DNA of 64,000 nt from Malus domestica. Its lineage: Eukaryota; Streptophyta; Magnoliopsida; Rosales; Rosaceae. The stretch is taken from NCBI RefSeq assembly GCF_042453785.1, contig NC_091673.1:6102501-6166500 (forward strand), in the 5' to 3' direction. The notes under the pieces were generated by a model, which saw only the letters and a list, made by a program, of their open reading frames with translations, searched no databases and was not told the origin of the DNA. The position numbers were made by a program, and so were the translations under genes. Positions 47,476 through 58,889 of this stretch are shown here, piece by piece. Position 1 is the stretch's first letter; each line of letters opens with the position of its first letter.

Positions 47476-49588
47476 CTATAGTGGAGTTGCAAAACCTGCA
47501 CCCAGTTACATATATACAAGGTGAGAAAATGAAGGAAGCCTGGAGGACATAGAGTCATGCTTCAGTAACGAAACTCTCTGATCGCAATCACCCATCAGTA
47601 ACGAAACCATTATTAACAGGAAATATGGGAGAGTGGCGGTTTAGGTACCAAATGTCATGTTATGATTGGTGGGGGGTTCAAATAGCCATTGTTATCCTTC
47701 GTTGAGAGTAACCTGAGTTAATTGTTAGTTGAATCGGTTAATTATGGTTAAGTGTTTGTTAGATCTGGGGTTAGTCGTTGGATTTGTTAGTGGCTTATAA
47801 GCCATGTTCTCTGTTTTAGAAAGGTTGTTGAGTATTGCAATCATCTTCTTCTCTGTTTTAGGGTTAAGGTTGATTTGGGATTTATTAGCGACCAGAGTTA
47901 CCAAATTAAAAGATGAGTTGCCACATTAATAGAACCCTTAGTTAATTTGGTATGTATTACAATTAACAAAAGCATCGAAGTACGTCTGATATAAGGATGT
48001 CTAGGAAAATAAAGTTCCAACAAGTTTTCATGGACAACATTCAAAAACCATGAAAAACAGCAAAAATTATATATATAATACACTTGGCATGTCATTCTAC
48101 CTATACATAATAGAACGAATTCCAGAGTCGAGATGTTTCTCCCCCTTCCTTCACCATGTCACAAGAATATGTATGAAGAATACTATGAACAATGCATTCA
48201 GCTACTTATTTTCGTATGCAACTTAGCCATCTGTATCAGATATAAGAAATGCTATTACTCAGTGTTGAGATTATGAATCCCAACAATATTGATGCTGGCT
48301 AACGTTCTCATGGAAAAATAAACGACAGAGTAACCAATGAGGTCATATTTTATAGAATAGCCCTTGGTACCGTAAAATACAATACCATCCGACCACTATG
48401 AAAAAGCATGAGACATATAATTTGGAAACACACTGCGACCCCTTAAAAACTAGGTGCAGCATCAAACATCAGTAGACCGCAGGTCCAACTCAACTCACTT
48501 GAAAAACAGGTAATAAGAGAAATCTCATATCTTACACCCTCTTCTGCAGTAAAAATACCTTTCCCTTCATGGCATGGTAACAACCATTTAAAAAAGGTAA
48601 AGGTCGTACCCAGTGCACAAGGCTCCCGCTTTACGCAGGGTCTGGGAGAGGTGAATGTCGGCTAGCCTTACCCCCATTTATGGAGAGGCTGCTCCCAAGT
48701 CTCGAACTCGAGACCTACTGCTCATGGGCGAAGGCACTTGCCATCGCACCAAGTGCGAGTAATAAATCAAAAGTCACATTCACGATGTTCCAACATAAAA
48801 CGCCTATTCATTTTCAGAGAGTACAACTCACTAACAACACTATCGAAGAGAGACATGCTATGGATTCTCGGAAATGATAAATGATAATATGCAACGACAT
48901 TCAAAAACATATGACACTTACATAATCCACTGTATGAAAACCAACGAAAAATTCCGAAGAGTACCTTCTGATAGGCACCCCCAGCTGGTATTATGCAAAG
49001 AAAGAAGCGACGTGAACAATGCAGAAGCAGTAGCACTGTGCAACGGGATCAATGACTGCGCACCGCCTAACTCCACCGGAAGCCTGAAAGTGAAAAACAC
49101 AAATCCTCTAAAGCCTCCCAACACAGTTTAAATTTAATACCAACCACTCACCACAACAATAACAAGTTCATGAATTGAACACAAACGGTGTTTTCTCAAA
49201 TCATATTGACTATAAATTTAGTAACAAATTCATCTGTTGTCCTAACAATGCTCGAAATTTCAGTAAAATGAAGAACATAAAAAACTAATCATACAACCGA
49301 AATTAATAAAATAAAAAACCCGTATGCACAAAGACCCAAAATTCAGTTTTCCAATTGAATTTTTTCAATCAATTGCCAAACAAATTTAAAGTTCCAAAAA
49401 TAAAAACCGAACCTTGAGAACTTGAGCTTCTGGGCAGCGAGTCGAGGAGCAGAAGCAGGCTTGAGGGAAGTGAATTCGGTCAGCTTAGAAGCATTGGAGG
49501 CGAAAGGTGAAGACGGTGGACGGGACAGAATGGTTTTTGCAGAAGCTGAAGAGAATTGTAGGGTTCGCCTCGCGCAGTTAGCCGCCAT
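47476..49588 (-). CDS. NFD6-like small mitochondrial protein (3 exons)
   Basis: Similar to NUCLEAR FUSION DEFECTIVE 6, a small mitochondrial protein needed in Arabidopsis for polar nuclear fusion. Exons: 49588-49413, 49083-48965 and 47495-47476; total 105 codons (104 aa). The N-terminus MAANCARRTLQFSSAS is basic and Ser-rich, as in a mitochondrial presequence. The conserved body is FSRLPVELGGAQSLIPLHS and LHNTSWGCLSEG. The last exon adds only FATPL-stop, a C-terminus I recall from other plants. Without the last splice, translation would run to 48918 and give 113 aa (TLRNFSLVFIQWIM tail), a likely intron-retention form. The last intron (about 1.47 kb) contains a SINE. Confidence 0.82.
48596..48757 (-). 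mobile_element. Au-like tRNA-derived SINE in the NFD6-like last intron
   Basis: Read on the minus strand it has a tRNA-like head with B box GAGTTCGAGACTTGG, then AGCAGCCTCTCCATAAATGG, GACCCTGCGTAAAGCGGGAG and the family 3' end TGTGCACTGGGTACGACCTTT before a T-rich tail. These blocks are those of the Au SINE family, which is widespread in flowering plants (family assigned by recall). Confidence 0.75.
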
Positions 49589-49679
49589 GTCTGTTTCCCT
49601 CGACTCTTTTCCAAAGCTCAAAGCTTTGATCCTGGACTCCCAGTCAAAGAATTGTTTGTGGGCTGAGTCTGACAACATA

Positions 49680-50110
49680 TATGGACCACATGCCTATTGG
49701 CCCAATATTTTAAAGCCTGAGTGGGTGAGCCCATGGGCTTCTTATTAACTTAAATAATTGGCACAAAACTGGATCCTGAAATTCAATATATCTTTCCATT
49801 TTCACGCCCTTTCATATGTAATGTTAAACCACAAATACCTAATAAACATTTTTTTTTCATTAGAAAAGGGAGTAGTGGTGACTTTGCCACAGTAGTTCAC
49901 CCTTCTAGAAGCTAGGAGGACTCACATAAACGTATCGTTTTTGTCATGAATACTGTGTATCATGTGGTTTGCCACAAATATTTAGTTGGGCCACTAACGT
50001 GTATTACTTGTAAGTACTTAATTAAGTTCGTTTTTAATGTAAAATAGGGGAATTTGGGCTTAACTTCCAAGTAAACCCTAAGCCTGTAATATTCTCAAAT
50101 TAGCTATTGC
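49680..50110. other. Spacer upstream of the NFD6-like gene
   Basis: AT-rich. Likely holds the NFD6-like promoter close to 49680. No gene seen. Confidence 0.4.
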
Positions 50111-50111
50111 A

Positions 50112-50335
50112 GGCCGAAGAGGGTTCGCTAGGTTGGTAAGGTCCTGCTGTGTGTGTCACCTCACCATGGTTCAAAACTTCAAGTCATGCCGTTAGTTCTC
50201 GTTTGTGCGCGATCTGTAAATTTCTATGTAAATTCATACTGGTGGCAAATAACAGCTAGATGCCACGCATAAGTTCTTCCGGCAATGCCGTTGGTGGTGA
50301 AAGTAACCAATCTCTCCCTAAACTTGTTTTTACCA
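50112..50335 (+). mobile_element. Possible tRNA-derived SINE (plus strand)
   Basis: A-box-like GGTTGGTAAGGTCC (50133) and B-box-like GGTTCAAAACTTC (50168) are about 35 bases apart, as in a tRNA head. A body without an ORF follows and ends near TTGTTTTTACC. No clear target duplication was seen. Confidence 0.45.
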
Positions 50336-52675
50336 AAAAAAATAGCTATTGCAGTATGCCTCATGGCGCACAAATTTGAATACCCTATCGTAAATTATCA
50401 CAGTTTAAAGTTTAAATCTCGTCTTGTCAAAAAAGTTATCTCATTGTTGAAAGTTTGGAACTATAAACAGTAAACCATTCATTTGGTAAACACCATGTTA
50501 ATTGTTATAGCCAAAATACTTGAATAAAAGCATGCATTTGATCAAGGTAGGTCATTTTCATCTATGGTGATGTTATTGGCCAAACCCTTCCAATTCGAAC
50601 TTGATTGCACATTAAGCACTATGCTTAACGTTAATGATATCCTCATTTTGAAACACGTAGCTGTTTTAATCTGAAAAGCATGTCATCATGAAAAAAAAGA
50701 AATAAATTAACGTTAAACTATGAGATGATAGAGAATTTATGAAAAATCCTATTTTTAAGAGAATCTCATTGACACTTCTCTAACAACTAAATATTTGAAT
50801 AATTTTAAGCTTTTAAACATTGTTTATAATTAATTTTATATCCTCATCTACTCATCTGGAAATTGCAATGCCTCTTGGATAAGGAGACACCATGATTTCA
50901 TTTGCTTTTGCAAATAGAAGCTAATCCTAATTGAATTATATTAGTGTTGTTAAGTATACATACAATCATAAATTTGTTGACCACCCTTTTACCCATTTGA
51001 TCAACAATCGAATTAACATATATACTTGGAGTTGGGAAAAACATACCATTTTAGGATTGTCTTTTGACTGTGAGCAAGTAAAATATCGGCTACAAAAATC
51101 TCTCTTTCTTTTTAAAAAATAGAATATCGTTGTCTTTAAAAGAAAAACAAATATTATTTTTTGCGAGTATCCACATTAAGGGATAGAATTTTAGCATAAG
51201 AGCTTAAAGATGTTTTGCCAATCCATCTATTGTCACTAAATATGTTCACAATTTATATTTTGTTTTGTAGCAAGCTATTTACATGCAAAGTCTCATGAGC
51301 GAAAAAATTCTATTAAAGAAAATTGTTGTAATAAAAATGATTAGAAGCCATAGATGAACGTTTTACTTAATTTAAGATGTTGTCTAGACATTCAGTCTCA
51401 AGAATTTTTTTTCATAAAGGGGAATAGTGAGAATATATGACATAGAGGGATAAAAATTTAGTATAAAAGCTTAAAATATATCGAACCTCTTCATCTTTAG
51501 CAATTGATTTGTAATTATTTAAAGCCAACAAGGCTCTCTGCTTTGCAAGAGTCAGGACGTCTATCGGACGCAATTTACTCTTGATTCGCATTCTGATATA
51601 TTCTTGAGCTAGGGTTTGCAGCGTCAGCTGCTTTGCCTTCCAGACAAGAACAATATTTTATCGAAATTGAAATTAATATATGTAAAGCCAGTCATCACAA
51701 TTGGATACCAGAGAGAGAGTTATTTTGGGGGTGGGGGGAGGAGTCTGCTACATGCAGTTAGCTAGTTGCATTTAATCCGCTCCGGGTCCTGAGAATCTGC
51801 TGAGACTGACCCAACAACTCAAAAGCCATAAAAGCAGTTTTCACCCTGCAACAACTTCTCTCACACTTCAAAGCACTGTTGCAGGACCCTAGCAGCAACG
51901 TGATCTTTACCCATCACCATCCTGCAGCATTTTGCGTTTACGCAACAAAAAAAATATTTCTGTTATGAGTTTTGAGGAAAGACGTCTGCAACTACAAATT
52001 ACACAGTTCCGATCATTGAAACACAATGTAGAATAGATCTTACAAGAGTGTACGTATATTGTAAGTGAAAAAGAGGGAAAAAGGGAAGATAATAGGGATT
52101 TTTCGGTATATGATAAATAATCAAAATACGATTAAAAAATCACAAAGAAATACTCTGCAGTACTATTAAATTTTCTTCACCATGTGTGTTGGAAATTTAT
52201 GACAGGCAGAGAGTGGTTGGTCTGATATCATGGCCAAAAACTGGGCATTGGTTTTATGATATGGTGGGAAAGGAAATGCAGAGCTTCCTCCCTAAACCTA
52301 AAGGACTCTTGCTTCATATCATAGCTACCAAATGTATGGCAAGTAGTGATGGTCTTGGTTTGTCTTTGTCTGTGGTCCACCTATATACTAGCACCAGCAG
52401 CTAGGTAGTTGAGAAAATCCCATCCTCCTCCTTTAAAGCTCTTATATGTATAAACCCTAATCGATGGAACCCAAGAACCGCACTTTTTGTGCATGCATGG
52501 AAACTGAAAAGCACATCGGCCGGGTAGTTATCATTTTTCTAGAAAAATTAAATGATGTGTCACCAATAAAAATGAACGCGTTTATCAACGTTTAAGTAAT
52601 AAACCAATTATCAACTTTCATATATTTTAGTTTCGAAAACTTTGTCTACAAATTTAATCTCCCTAGCATTTTACC
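50336..52675. other. AT-rich intergenic region, no gene recognised
   Basis: 2.3 kb without a convincing coding frame. A short open frame at 52186-52404 lacks family features. A GC-richer patch at 51700-51950 (GGGGGTGGGGGGAGG and CTGCAGCATTTTGCG) is of unknown meaning; I could not fold it into a known microRNA precursor by eye. Confidence 0.45.
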
Positions 52676-52679
52676 CGAG

Positions 52680-52805
52680 AATTGCAATCTAAACAGATTG
52701 TTTGACAAGTCTAGATGATTTTTTTATATTTTTAAACGCTTAAAAATTAATTATGGTAGTAATCAGCCGACTAACGCCTAAACAACACTAGACGAAAACT
52801 TTTAG
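52680..52805. mobile_element. Fragment of the GCCTAGGCG-type MITE
   Basis: GTAATCAGCCGACTAACGCC...CTTTTAGAACACC matches the right end of the element at 38477-38941 (GATTAGCCGCCTAGCGCC...TTTTTAGAACA), with loss of the left side. Confidence 0.55.
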
Positions 52806-52990
52806 AACACCATCCGCAAAAACGTTCATGAATTTTAATTTCCTTAATACAGTTAACTGTGCACGGATTTGAAAGATATATTCATACATTATCGACAATG
52901 ATGATACGTTGTCAATAACATCGACAATGATGATATCCAATTCAAGCCAAATGACTGATTTGACATGTTTGAAAATGAATAGCCATTTAT

Positions 52991-53043
52991 GATTCAAACT
53001 TCAGGATCCAAAGTTATGATTCAAACTTCAGGATCCAAAGTGA
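52991..53043 (+). repeat. 26-bp tandem repeat, two copies
   Basis: A unit beginning ATGATTCAAACTTCAGG and ending CCAAAGTT/G occurs twice back to back without differences in the core. Likely a recent slippage or local duplication. Confidence 0.85.
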
Positions 53044-53049
53044 ATTATG

Positions 53050-53613
53050 GATGTGATATTTTCGTCTTGGATATTTTGTAAAAAATAGGACGCGTTTAGA
53101 AAGTTTTAAATTATATTTTATAAATTATATAATGTTATTATTGATAATTGAATTATTAAATAGTAATTAATGTGTTTAATTTTTATTAATAATACATTAC
53201 ATTGTTTGTAAATTTAGTCTAAAAACTTTGGGTGCATTTCAATTGATAATTAAATTATTATTTAACATTAATTAATATGCTTAATTTTAGTTAATGTCAC
53301 ATCATACTATTTACAAATTTAATATGTGACGTTAATCTAACTAACATTATCATATTGTCCACTTCTAAATTCTAATTGATCTTGAAACTTGATAAAGTAT
53401 ATCTGCCACACTTTCGCTTTCTATCATATGAAGAGTTGTTTGTCCAAAAAAAAAAAAAATCATATGAAGAGTTGTTGCGCATCAACGTCAACATTACACA
53501 TTTAACGATTTTTCTAACCTAATTTCAAATGGGTAATGATTCAATATTTATATAAAATTAAAGGCCTTCATCCTAAATATATAGCAGTCAATATTAAACG
53601 GCATACCTTTTTT
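53050..53613. other. Very AT-rich spacer
   Basis: Contains an imperfect internal duplication (ATTATTAAATAGTAATTAATG and ATTATTTAACATTAATTAATA versions, 53130-53330). No gene. Confidence 0.45.
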
Positions 53614-53740
53614 TAGGAATTTTTAACAAAAAACTCATGGTACTGTTTACTTTAGCGAAAAATCATATTTTTACACTAAAAAGTCAATCTTGGTAATATT
53701 CACTTTATCATTTATTTTGTCTTTATCATTAAAACTTAAC
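53614..53740. mobile_element. MITE, GTACTGTTCAC family, copy 2 (truncated)
   Basis: Contains GGTACTGTTTACTTTAGCGA and TTTTTACACTAAAAAGTCAA. The TTTTCATTAGTTTTCC end is missing. Confidence 0.7.
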
Positions 53741-54425
53741 TATTTAGAAATATATCAGTGATATATTTTTGTTCTAGATTTAATCAGTGATATATTTTTA
53801 TTAATTAAGTATAAGTCAATGATAAATGCTACATGAACTTTAAGGCATTATCAATAGTCAAAATTTTACCCTTCTCTCCTTCTTTCTCATTTTTTTCAAA
53901 AAAATTGTGACTACATGCTGCCCAACCTTTCTCCTCCAGCCCACAACCAACCGTTAAGCAGATTTGCGAAATATGCAATCAAGACGTCCACGTGTGCTCC
54001 GCCTTCCCCCGCCAAGACACCACATCAATCTCTCTCAACCTGCTTCCACTCCCAATCCAACAACTTGTTCCTGGTGGGACTCTTTGATGACGCCACACCA
54101 CCACCACCACCTGCAAGAGAAAAAAACTCGAAATAAAATCCAAACAGCTCTAATTTCAATACATACGCCTCGCTGCCGCCATCTTTCACCTGCAAGGCGT
54201 AGTGACGAGGAACTGTGGGGATGAATTTGGGGTTGAATTTTATGGTTTTGATGTTTTCTTTTTTTGGGTTTGAAATCTTTTTGCATTTTGATTAATTTGA
54301 TGGGTTCTATCTCCTTTTGTTCTATGATATGAAATTTATAGTTTTTTTTTAAGAAGTAATTTTATGGGTTGAGAGAGACTCCATGAAATGTGGAAAAGAT
54401 TTCAGCAAAAATAAGAGAACCAAGA
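53741..54425. other. Spacer with a short Pro-rich open frame of doubtful status
   Basis: Open frames on both strands between 53915 and 54290 are compositionally biased (CCACCACCACCACC) and have no start context or homology I recognise. I do not call a gene. Confidence 0.4.
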
Positions 54426-54427
54426 AC

Positions 54428-54798
54428 GAATACTGCAATGCAGCGTCTAAGTAGAAATGTAAAAACATAACCAGGAAAACTGCATTGCAGTGTCTAAATC
54501 AAAACGTAAAAAAGGAAAAAAAAAAATAGAACTAGGAAACGGACACTATGTTGTAGCGTCTGAATCAAAATGTAAAAAATAAAAATAAAAAAATAAAAAA
54601 AAACCAAGGAATAGGCACTGCGTTGTAGTTTCTAAATCAAAATGTAATACAAGAAAAACAGGACATGGAAATGAACACTGCATTGTAGTGTCTGAATCTA
54701 AACGTAAAAATAAATGGTCGCTCGAAGAATGAAGGATAGGAGTGTGAGTGATGGAAAAAAAGGGAACTAGGAAATGGACACTGCCATGCAGTGTCTAA
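54428..54798. repeat. Minisatellite of six palindrome-bearing units
   Basis: Six units, 45-100 bases apart, each carry a core like GACACTGCATTGCAGTGTC followed by TAAATCAAAACGTAAA or a variant. Cores begin near 54431, 54478, 54542, 54613, 54674 and 54776. The last one (GACACTGCCATGCAGTGTC) has perfect 8-bp arms. A-rich spacers vary in length. Confidence 0.8.
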
Positions 54799-55049
54799 GA
54801 AATGAGGTGTTAGTTGAAGTGGGTGCCAGATGTAATGACAGATTCTGTAATTTTTATTTATTTTATATGCATTTAAGTGTCATAATACATGATTTACCTA
54901 TTTGTAATTAACAGAAATATTGTTGATCTATTATCAATATGGTAACTTTGTATTGATTTTATACAAAATTGATAATTTAGCCTAATAAAGTTAGAAACTT
55001 GCGTTGCATGCTTTTCCTATTAATTTATATATGCAAAACTAATTATATA

Positions 55050-55206
55050 ATAGGAAAACTAATGAAAAGAGCTTGAAAACTTTGAGTTTTAACGATAAGA
55101 ACAAAATAAAGGGTAAAGTGAATAGTACCAAGATTGACTTTTTAGTGTAAAAATGTGATTTTTCGTTAAAGTGAACAGTACTAGGAGTTTTTCATTAGAG
55201 TTCCCA
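55050..55206. mobile_element. MITE, GTACTGTTCAC family, copy 3 (inverted, complete)
   Basis: Begins AGGAAAACTAATGAAAAG and ends, inverted, TTTTTCATTAGAGTTCCC. The sequence ATTATATAAT flanks both sides as a likely target duplication of about 8-10 bp. Internal blocks match copies 1 and 2 in reverse. Confidence 0.78.
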
Positions 55207-56380
55207 TTATATAATAATATCATTTTTTTTACGAATAATGTCAAATTAATTAATCATACAATGTACATATAAAACAAAATATGAAATAAATTTCCCAAAA
55301 AGGTTAAAAACAAACATTAAAAAAATAGATACATACGTATTACGCACACGTAGTTGTGTTTTGTATGCAGCCTTCCCAAGTTTTCTATACATGCTTGCTC
55401 ATCCAGTAATTTTGTTGGGGGTTAAATTGTGAAGGATTTTTATTCAAAATGGTTAATGAAATTTGCATAATTTTCAATGGTTTTTGAATTTTTTTCTAGT
55501 AAATCATTTTGGTCATTCAGTGTAAAATCTATTAATATCCTCGTTAAATTATAACTTGAAGAATGACATACGTGACCACTTTTTAAAGGTATTTTTGTCA
55601 AAACAACTCTTACTGATAAATTTTTCACAAATAACTAAAATAATTTACAAAACACAAATTTAAAGACCACTTCTATTAATTTTCAAGGTCAGAGACAAAA
55701 ATAAGGATTGGCGTAACCCTTATGGACTCTTCCGCATAAACAAAAGAAAGGACGGTGCCTCCAACAACAGCTGTCCCTCATAGGTCATAAGCCCTTCTCA
55801 TTCCCAGAATTTGCAACATAGCAGAAACCGTGTGGCCCTTTGGACCACCTCATCTTTTACCCACACGGCCGAATTGGCCTCCGCCTTTCGTTATATATAT
55901 ATTCGTACGCCTAACACATTTTGCACGCCAATGGCTAGCACTGCATTGCCACTTCGTTTTCAAACCCATCGCATTTTAGCCATCTGCACTTTAAATTAAA
56001 TATTTCGTAATTACCTGCAATAAGACGAGTAGCTACGATCTTTGGCATTTTTCTCTACACTCCCACTTAATTATACGCATTCTTTTTTGCTCCTGAAGTC
56101 TGAAAATATGAGTTTGAATCTCTCCCTTAGTATCACTTCTATAACAAAATTGCAATTTCATTTTGTTTTTTCAACTGGAATTTATTAATATTCAACCAAA
56201 TTATTAGAAAAAAATAATATAAAGTTAAAAACAATAATGCAATAATAAAAAATTAGTAATAATATATAGATTAAACTCATTGCTCCATTAATTTGGCTTC
56301 CAGTTATTGGGGAAGCAACACACAAACATTTATCAAGGATCATATATCATAATTAAGACATGTTCCAAATGTGAAAAAAA
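55207..56380. other. AT-rich intergenic region
   Basis: No coding signature. A slightly GC-richer stretch (55740-55990) carries GCCTCCAACAACAGC and a TATATATATATTCG motif, but no supported gene. Confidence 0.4.
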
Positions 56381-56384
56381 AGGA

Positions 56385-56470
56385 ATAAAAACTCGAGGTC
56401 GAGCCATGGGGCTAACCTTTCTTAGCCGCAGGTTCGAACCCAAATTAACCAAACGGGCAAACCCTCCACG
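56385..56470 (+). mobile_element. tRNA-like (SINE head?) fragment
   Basis: GTCGAGCCATGGGGCTAACC followed about 25 bases later by a perfect B box GGTTCGAACCC. No acceptor stem could be paired, so it is more likely a SINE head than a tRNA. It overlaps the likely 3' UTR of the BURP gene. Confidence 0.35.
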
Positions 56471-56476
56471 TCATCA

Positions 56477-58545
56477 TCAGTCAGCAATAGTCCAAGTCAT
56501 ATCATTCTGGAAGATCCAGTGGCAGACTTCGATCCGACCGGGACCCGAGCCCAATGCCAAAAAAGACCCATGAGTCGGACTCCAGGCAGACGTGTCCAAG
56601 TGACAGATGGCAACACCGTGGTTGATCTTGGCCTTCGAAACCGGGTCCAGAAGATCCGCTTCGTATACCCGAACTTTTGGAACAGAGTGACAGTAGTAGA
56701 GTAGGTAAGGGAACAAGCTCTGGTGGCACGACACCGACTGCGTGACTTTCCCGCCGTTGATTCCCTTCACCGATCCGACCATCACGTCGTGCTTCGCCCC
56801 GTTGACGTTCTCGGTGCTCCGGACGACGACGTTTCGGCCCAGGATGGTGGTGGCGAAGTCGATCATGTCCTCCGCGGACCCGACGCAGCGCTTCGTCTCG
56901 CCGGCGCTGGGGGCTCGCTCGCATTCCTGCAGGGCGTCGACGATGATCTTCTCCATCGACGAGTTATCCGCCGCGTGGAAGATTTGCTTGAGGGTGGCGA
57001 TTTTGGAAGTGGCAAATGGTAATTTGGAGAGAATTGTCCGGGGCAGAAATGACCTTTTGGGCATTTTATCTTGAATGTCGGGCATTGGCATCACGACTCC
57101 TTTCTTGAGCATCGACTCCCGGAAGAATTTGCCCGGCTCCACCCATTTTTTCACCAAACTGCCACTAGCCGCCGCCGCTTTTACGGAGCCGCCGCCGGCC
57201 TTGGTGTAGCTTTTGAAACTTACGGTCTCCTTCTTGGCGTAGTCCTTGAAAGTCGTGTTCACGCCGTAGATCTTGAACCCGATATCCTGCCCCTTCGCGC
57301 CCTTCCCGTACCCGGTGAACTTATCCGACCCGATATTGAACGACTTGCCGTAACTCGTGAAATCCATCTTCTCGCCGTTGGAGTTCTTGGCGTACGACTG
57401 AAACGAGTCGTCGCCGACATTGGCTCTTTCTCTGTAGCTGGTGAATGTCTCGACTCCGGCATTGCCTCCGTCGCCGTAGCTCTGGAAATTGTTCTTTGGA
57501 TTGTTCTGGTCGTTTCCGTAATTACTGAACTTGTCATTTGCTCCGTTCCCGGATTGGCCGTAACTCGTGAACCCGGACCCGACGACATTGGCGTTAGATC
57601 CGTAGCCCGTGAACTCGTTCGGGGCCCCATTGCCGTTTTTGGAGTAGCCAGTGAACGATTGGTCGCCAGCGTTGGCGTTCTCACTGTAACCCGTGAATCC
57701 GTGGGACCGCCCGTTTGAATCGTCCGAGTACGAGTTAAATCCGAGGTGGGGAACGTTCACCGAGTCGGCGTACTTCTTGAAATCGCCGGCGCCGCCGGTG
57801 GCTCCGGCGGCGTAGCCGTTGAAGCTCTGGTCCACCACGTTCCCGTCGTTGGCATAGCTGGTGAACTGGTCCTTGTGGTTGACCGAGTCGCGGCTGTACC
57901 GCCGGAACGAGTCGACAGGGATGTTATTGCCGAGCGAGTAGTTTTTGAACGAGTCGACTCCGGCAAGCCGATCGGTGCCGTAATTGGTGAAGTTTTTGTC
58001 TGCGTAGATCGCGAAATTCGCGTCCTTGTCGTGCTTTTCTAGGCTCTGTGCCAAATCGGGGAAGCAGAGAAGATTGGCTGCGGAGCAGAACTCAGGCAGC
58101 CGAGTCGAGAGGCCGTTCTGAGCCGCTAGCTTCGCGAAAGCCGCCGAGTCCACCGTGTTCAATGGCGAGGCCTTCGAGAGCAAAAACGATGGCTTCTCCG
58201 CATCGTTCCGGACCTCTTTGTTCCAGTAACGAACCAGATAGGCCTTTGGCGAAAATGGGTTTTCGGCTGCGCCGGAGCTGCCACCGGCGGCGGCGACAGC
58301 AACCTGCATTGTGTCATAACAATGGCAAATCGGTCGGAACAAGTAAAATTAAAGTAGCCAGAAACAATGCGGTACAAAAATTAATCAATAGTATGAATTA
58401 ATTCATAAACGGTACGAAATAAATAAAAAAATTGGATTACTGTTATCTGGGTAGAGAAATTTAGATGGCTTACATTGAGAGACGAGAAGAAGATAAAGAA
58501 CAGAGAGAGGGGAGTCACAAGGCAGATTTGTGTGTGCTGCCGCAT
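56477..58545 (-). CDS. Polygalacturonase-1 beta-subunit-like BURP-domain protein
   Basis: A secreted cell-wall protein. The tomato PG1 beta subunit limits pectin breakdown, and relatives affect cell size and wall adhesion. Exons: 58545-58474 (24 codons) and 58303-56477; total 633 codons (632 aa; tomato about 630). The first exon is the signal peptide (LVTPLSLFFIFFSSLN), which is why ORF scanning alone misses the true start. After ENPFSPKAYLVRYWNKEV come some twenty repeats of about 14 residues with FxxY (FTSYGKSFN, FTGYGKGAK), spanning about residues 125-380. The C-terminal BURP domain (from FFRESMLKKG) shows the four CH motifs SCHQ, YCHS, ICHL and VCHW at the standard spacing. GC-rich compared with its surroundings. 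Intact. Confidence 0.95.
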
Positions 58546-58711
58546 TTTTGTTTTTCTTTATTTTTTATTTTTATTTATTGGGTGCGGGGAAGATTTAAGT
58601 GAGAGAGAGGGAGGGTTGAGAATTTTGGTGGATTTGTTGGGTTCTAAGCAGGTATATATATTGGTGTCGAAGAAAGAGGAGGGAATGAGTGAGAGTGAGT
58701 GAGTGAGAGAG

Positions 58712-58885
58712 TATGTGGGTTTGGAGAGTTTTTCAATATGGCTTAAATACGATACGGTACGTCATATATTATTATATAAGTAATGTTTCTTTATTTATAT
58801 GGGTTTGGAGAGTTTTTCAATATGGTTTAAATACGATACGATACGTCATATATTATTGTATAAGTATAATGAAATGTTTCTTCAT
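58712..58885. repeat. 86-88-bp tandem duplication upstream of the BURP gene
   Basis: Unit 1 starts GGGTTTGGAGAGTTTTTCAA at about 58713 and unit 2 with the same 20 bases at about 58801. Both continue AATACGATACG and CGTCATATATTATT. The repeats lie 170-340 bp upstream of the start codon, in the promoter, so they may double a regulatory site. Confidence 0.9.
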
Positions 58886-58889
58886 TTAT

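Noticed and set aside
47640-47870. Solo LTR in the NFD6-like intron
   Set aside because: TATA-like CTTATAAGCC and repeated TCTGTTTTAG suggest LTR-like sequence, but no TG..CA ends or target duplication could be placed.
51700-52440. Possible microRNA precursor
   Set aside because: I compared it by eye with common plant microRNA families (156, 159/319, 160, 164, 167, 172, 394, 396, 399, 477, 482 and others) and found no convincing mature sequence with a matching star strand.
53915-54290. Pro/His-rich open frames on both strands
   Set aside because: Driven by CCACCACC low-complexity DNA in a repeat-rich spacer. No splice or homology support.
56385-56470. Functional tRNA gene
   Set aside because: A perfect B box is present, but no acceptor stem or anticodon arm could be paired. 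A SINE head fragment is more likely.
57071-57718. 215-codon plus-strand open frame
   Set aside because: Shadow of the GC-rich FxxY repeat region of the BURP gene. The periodic composition explains the lack of stops.
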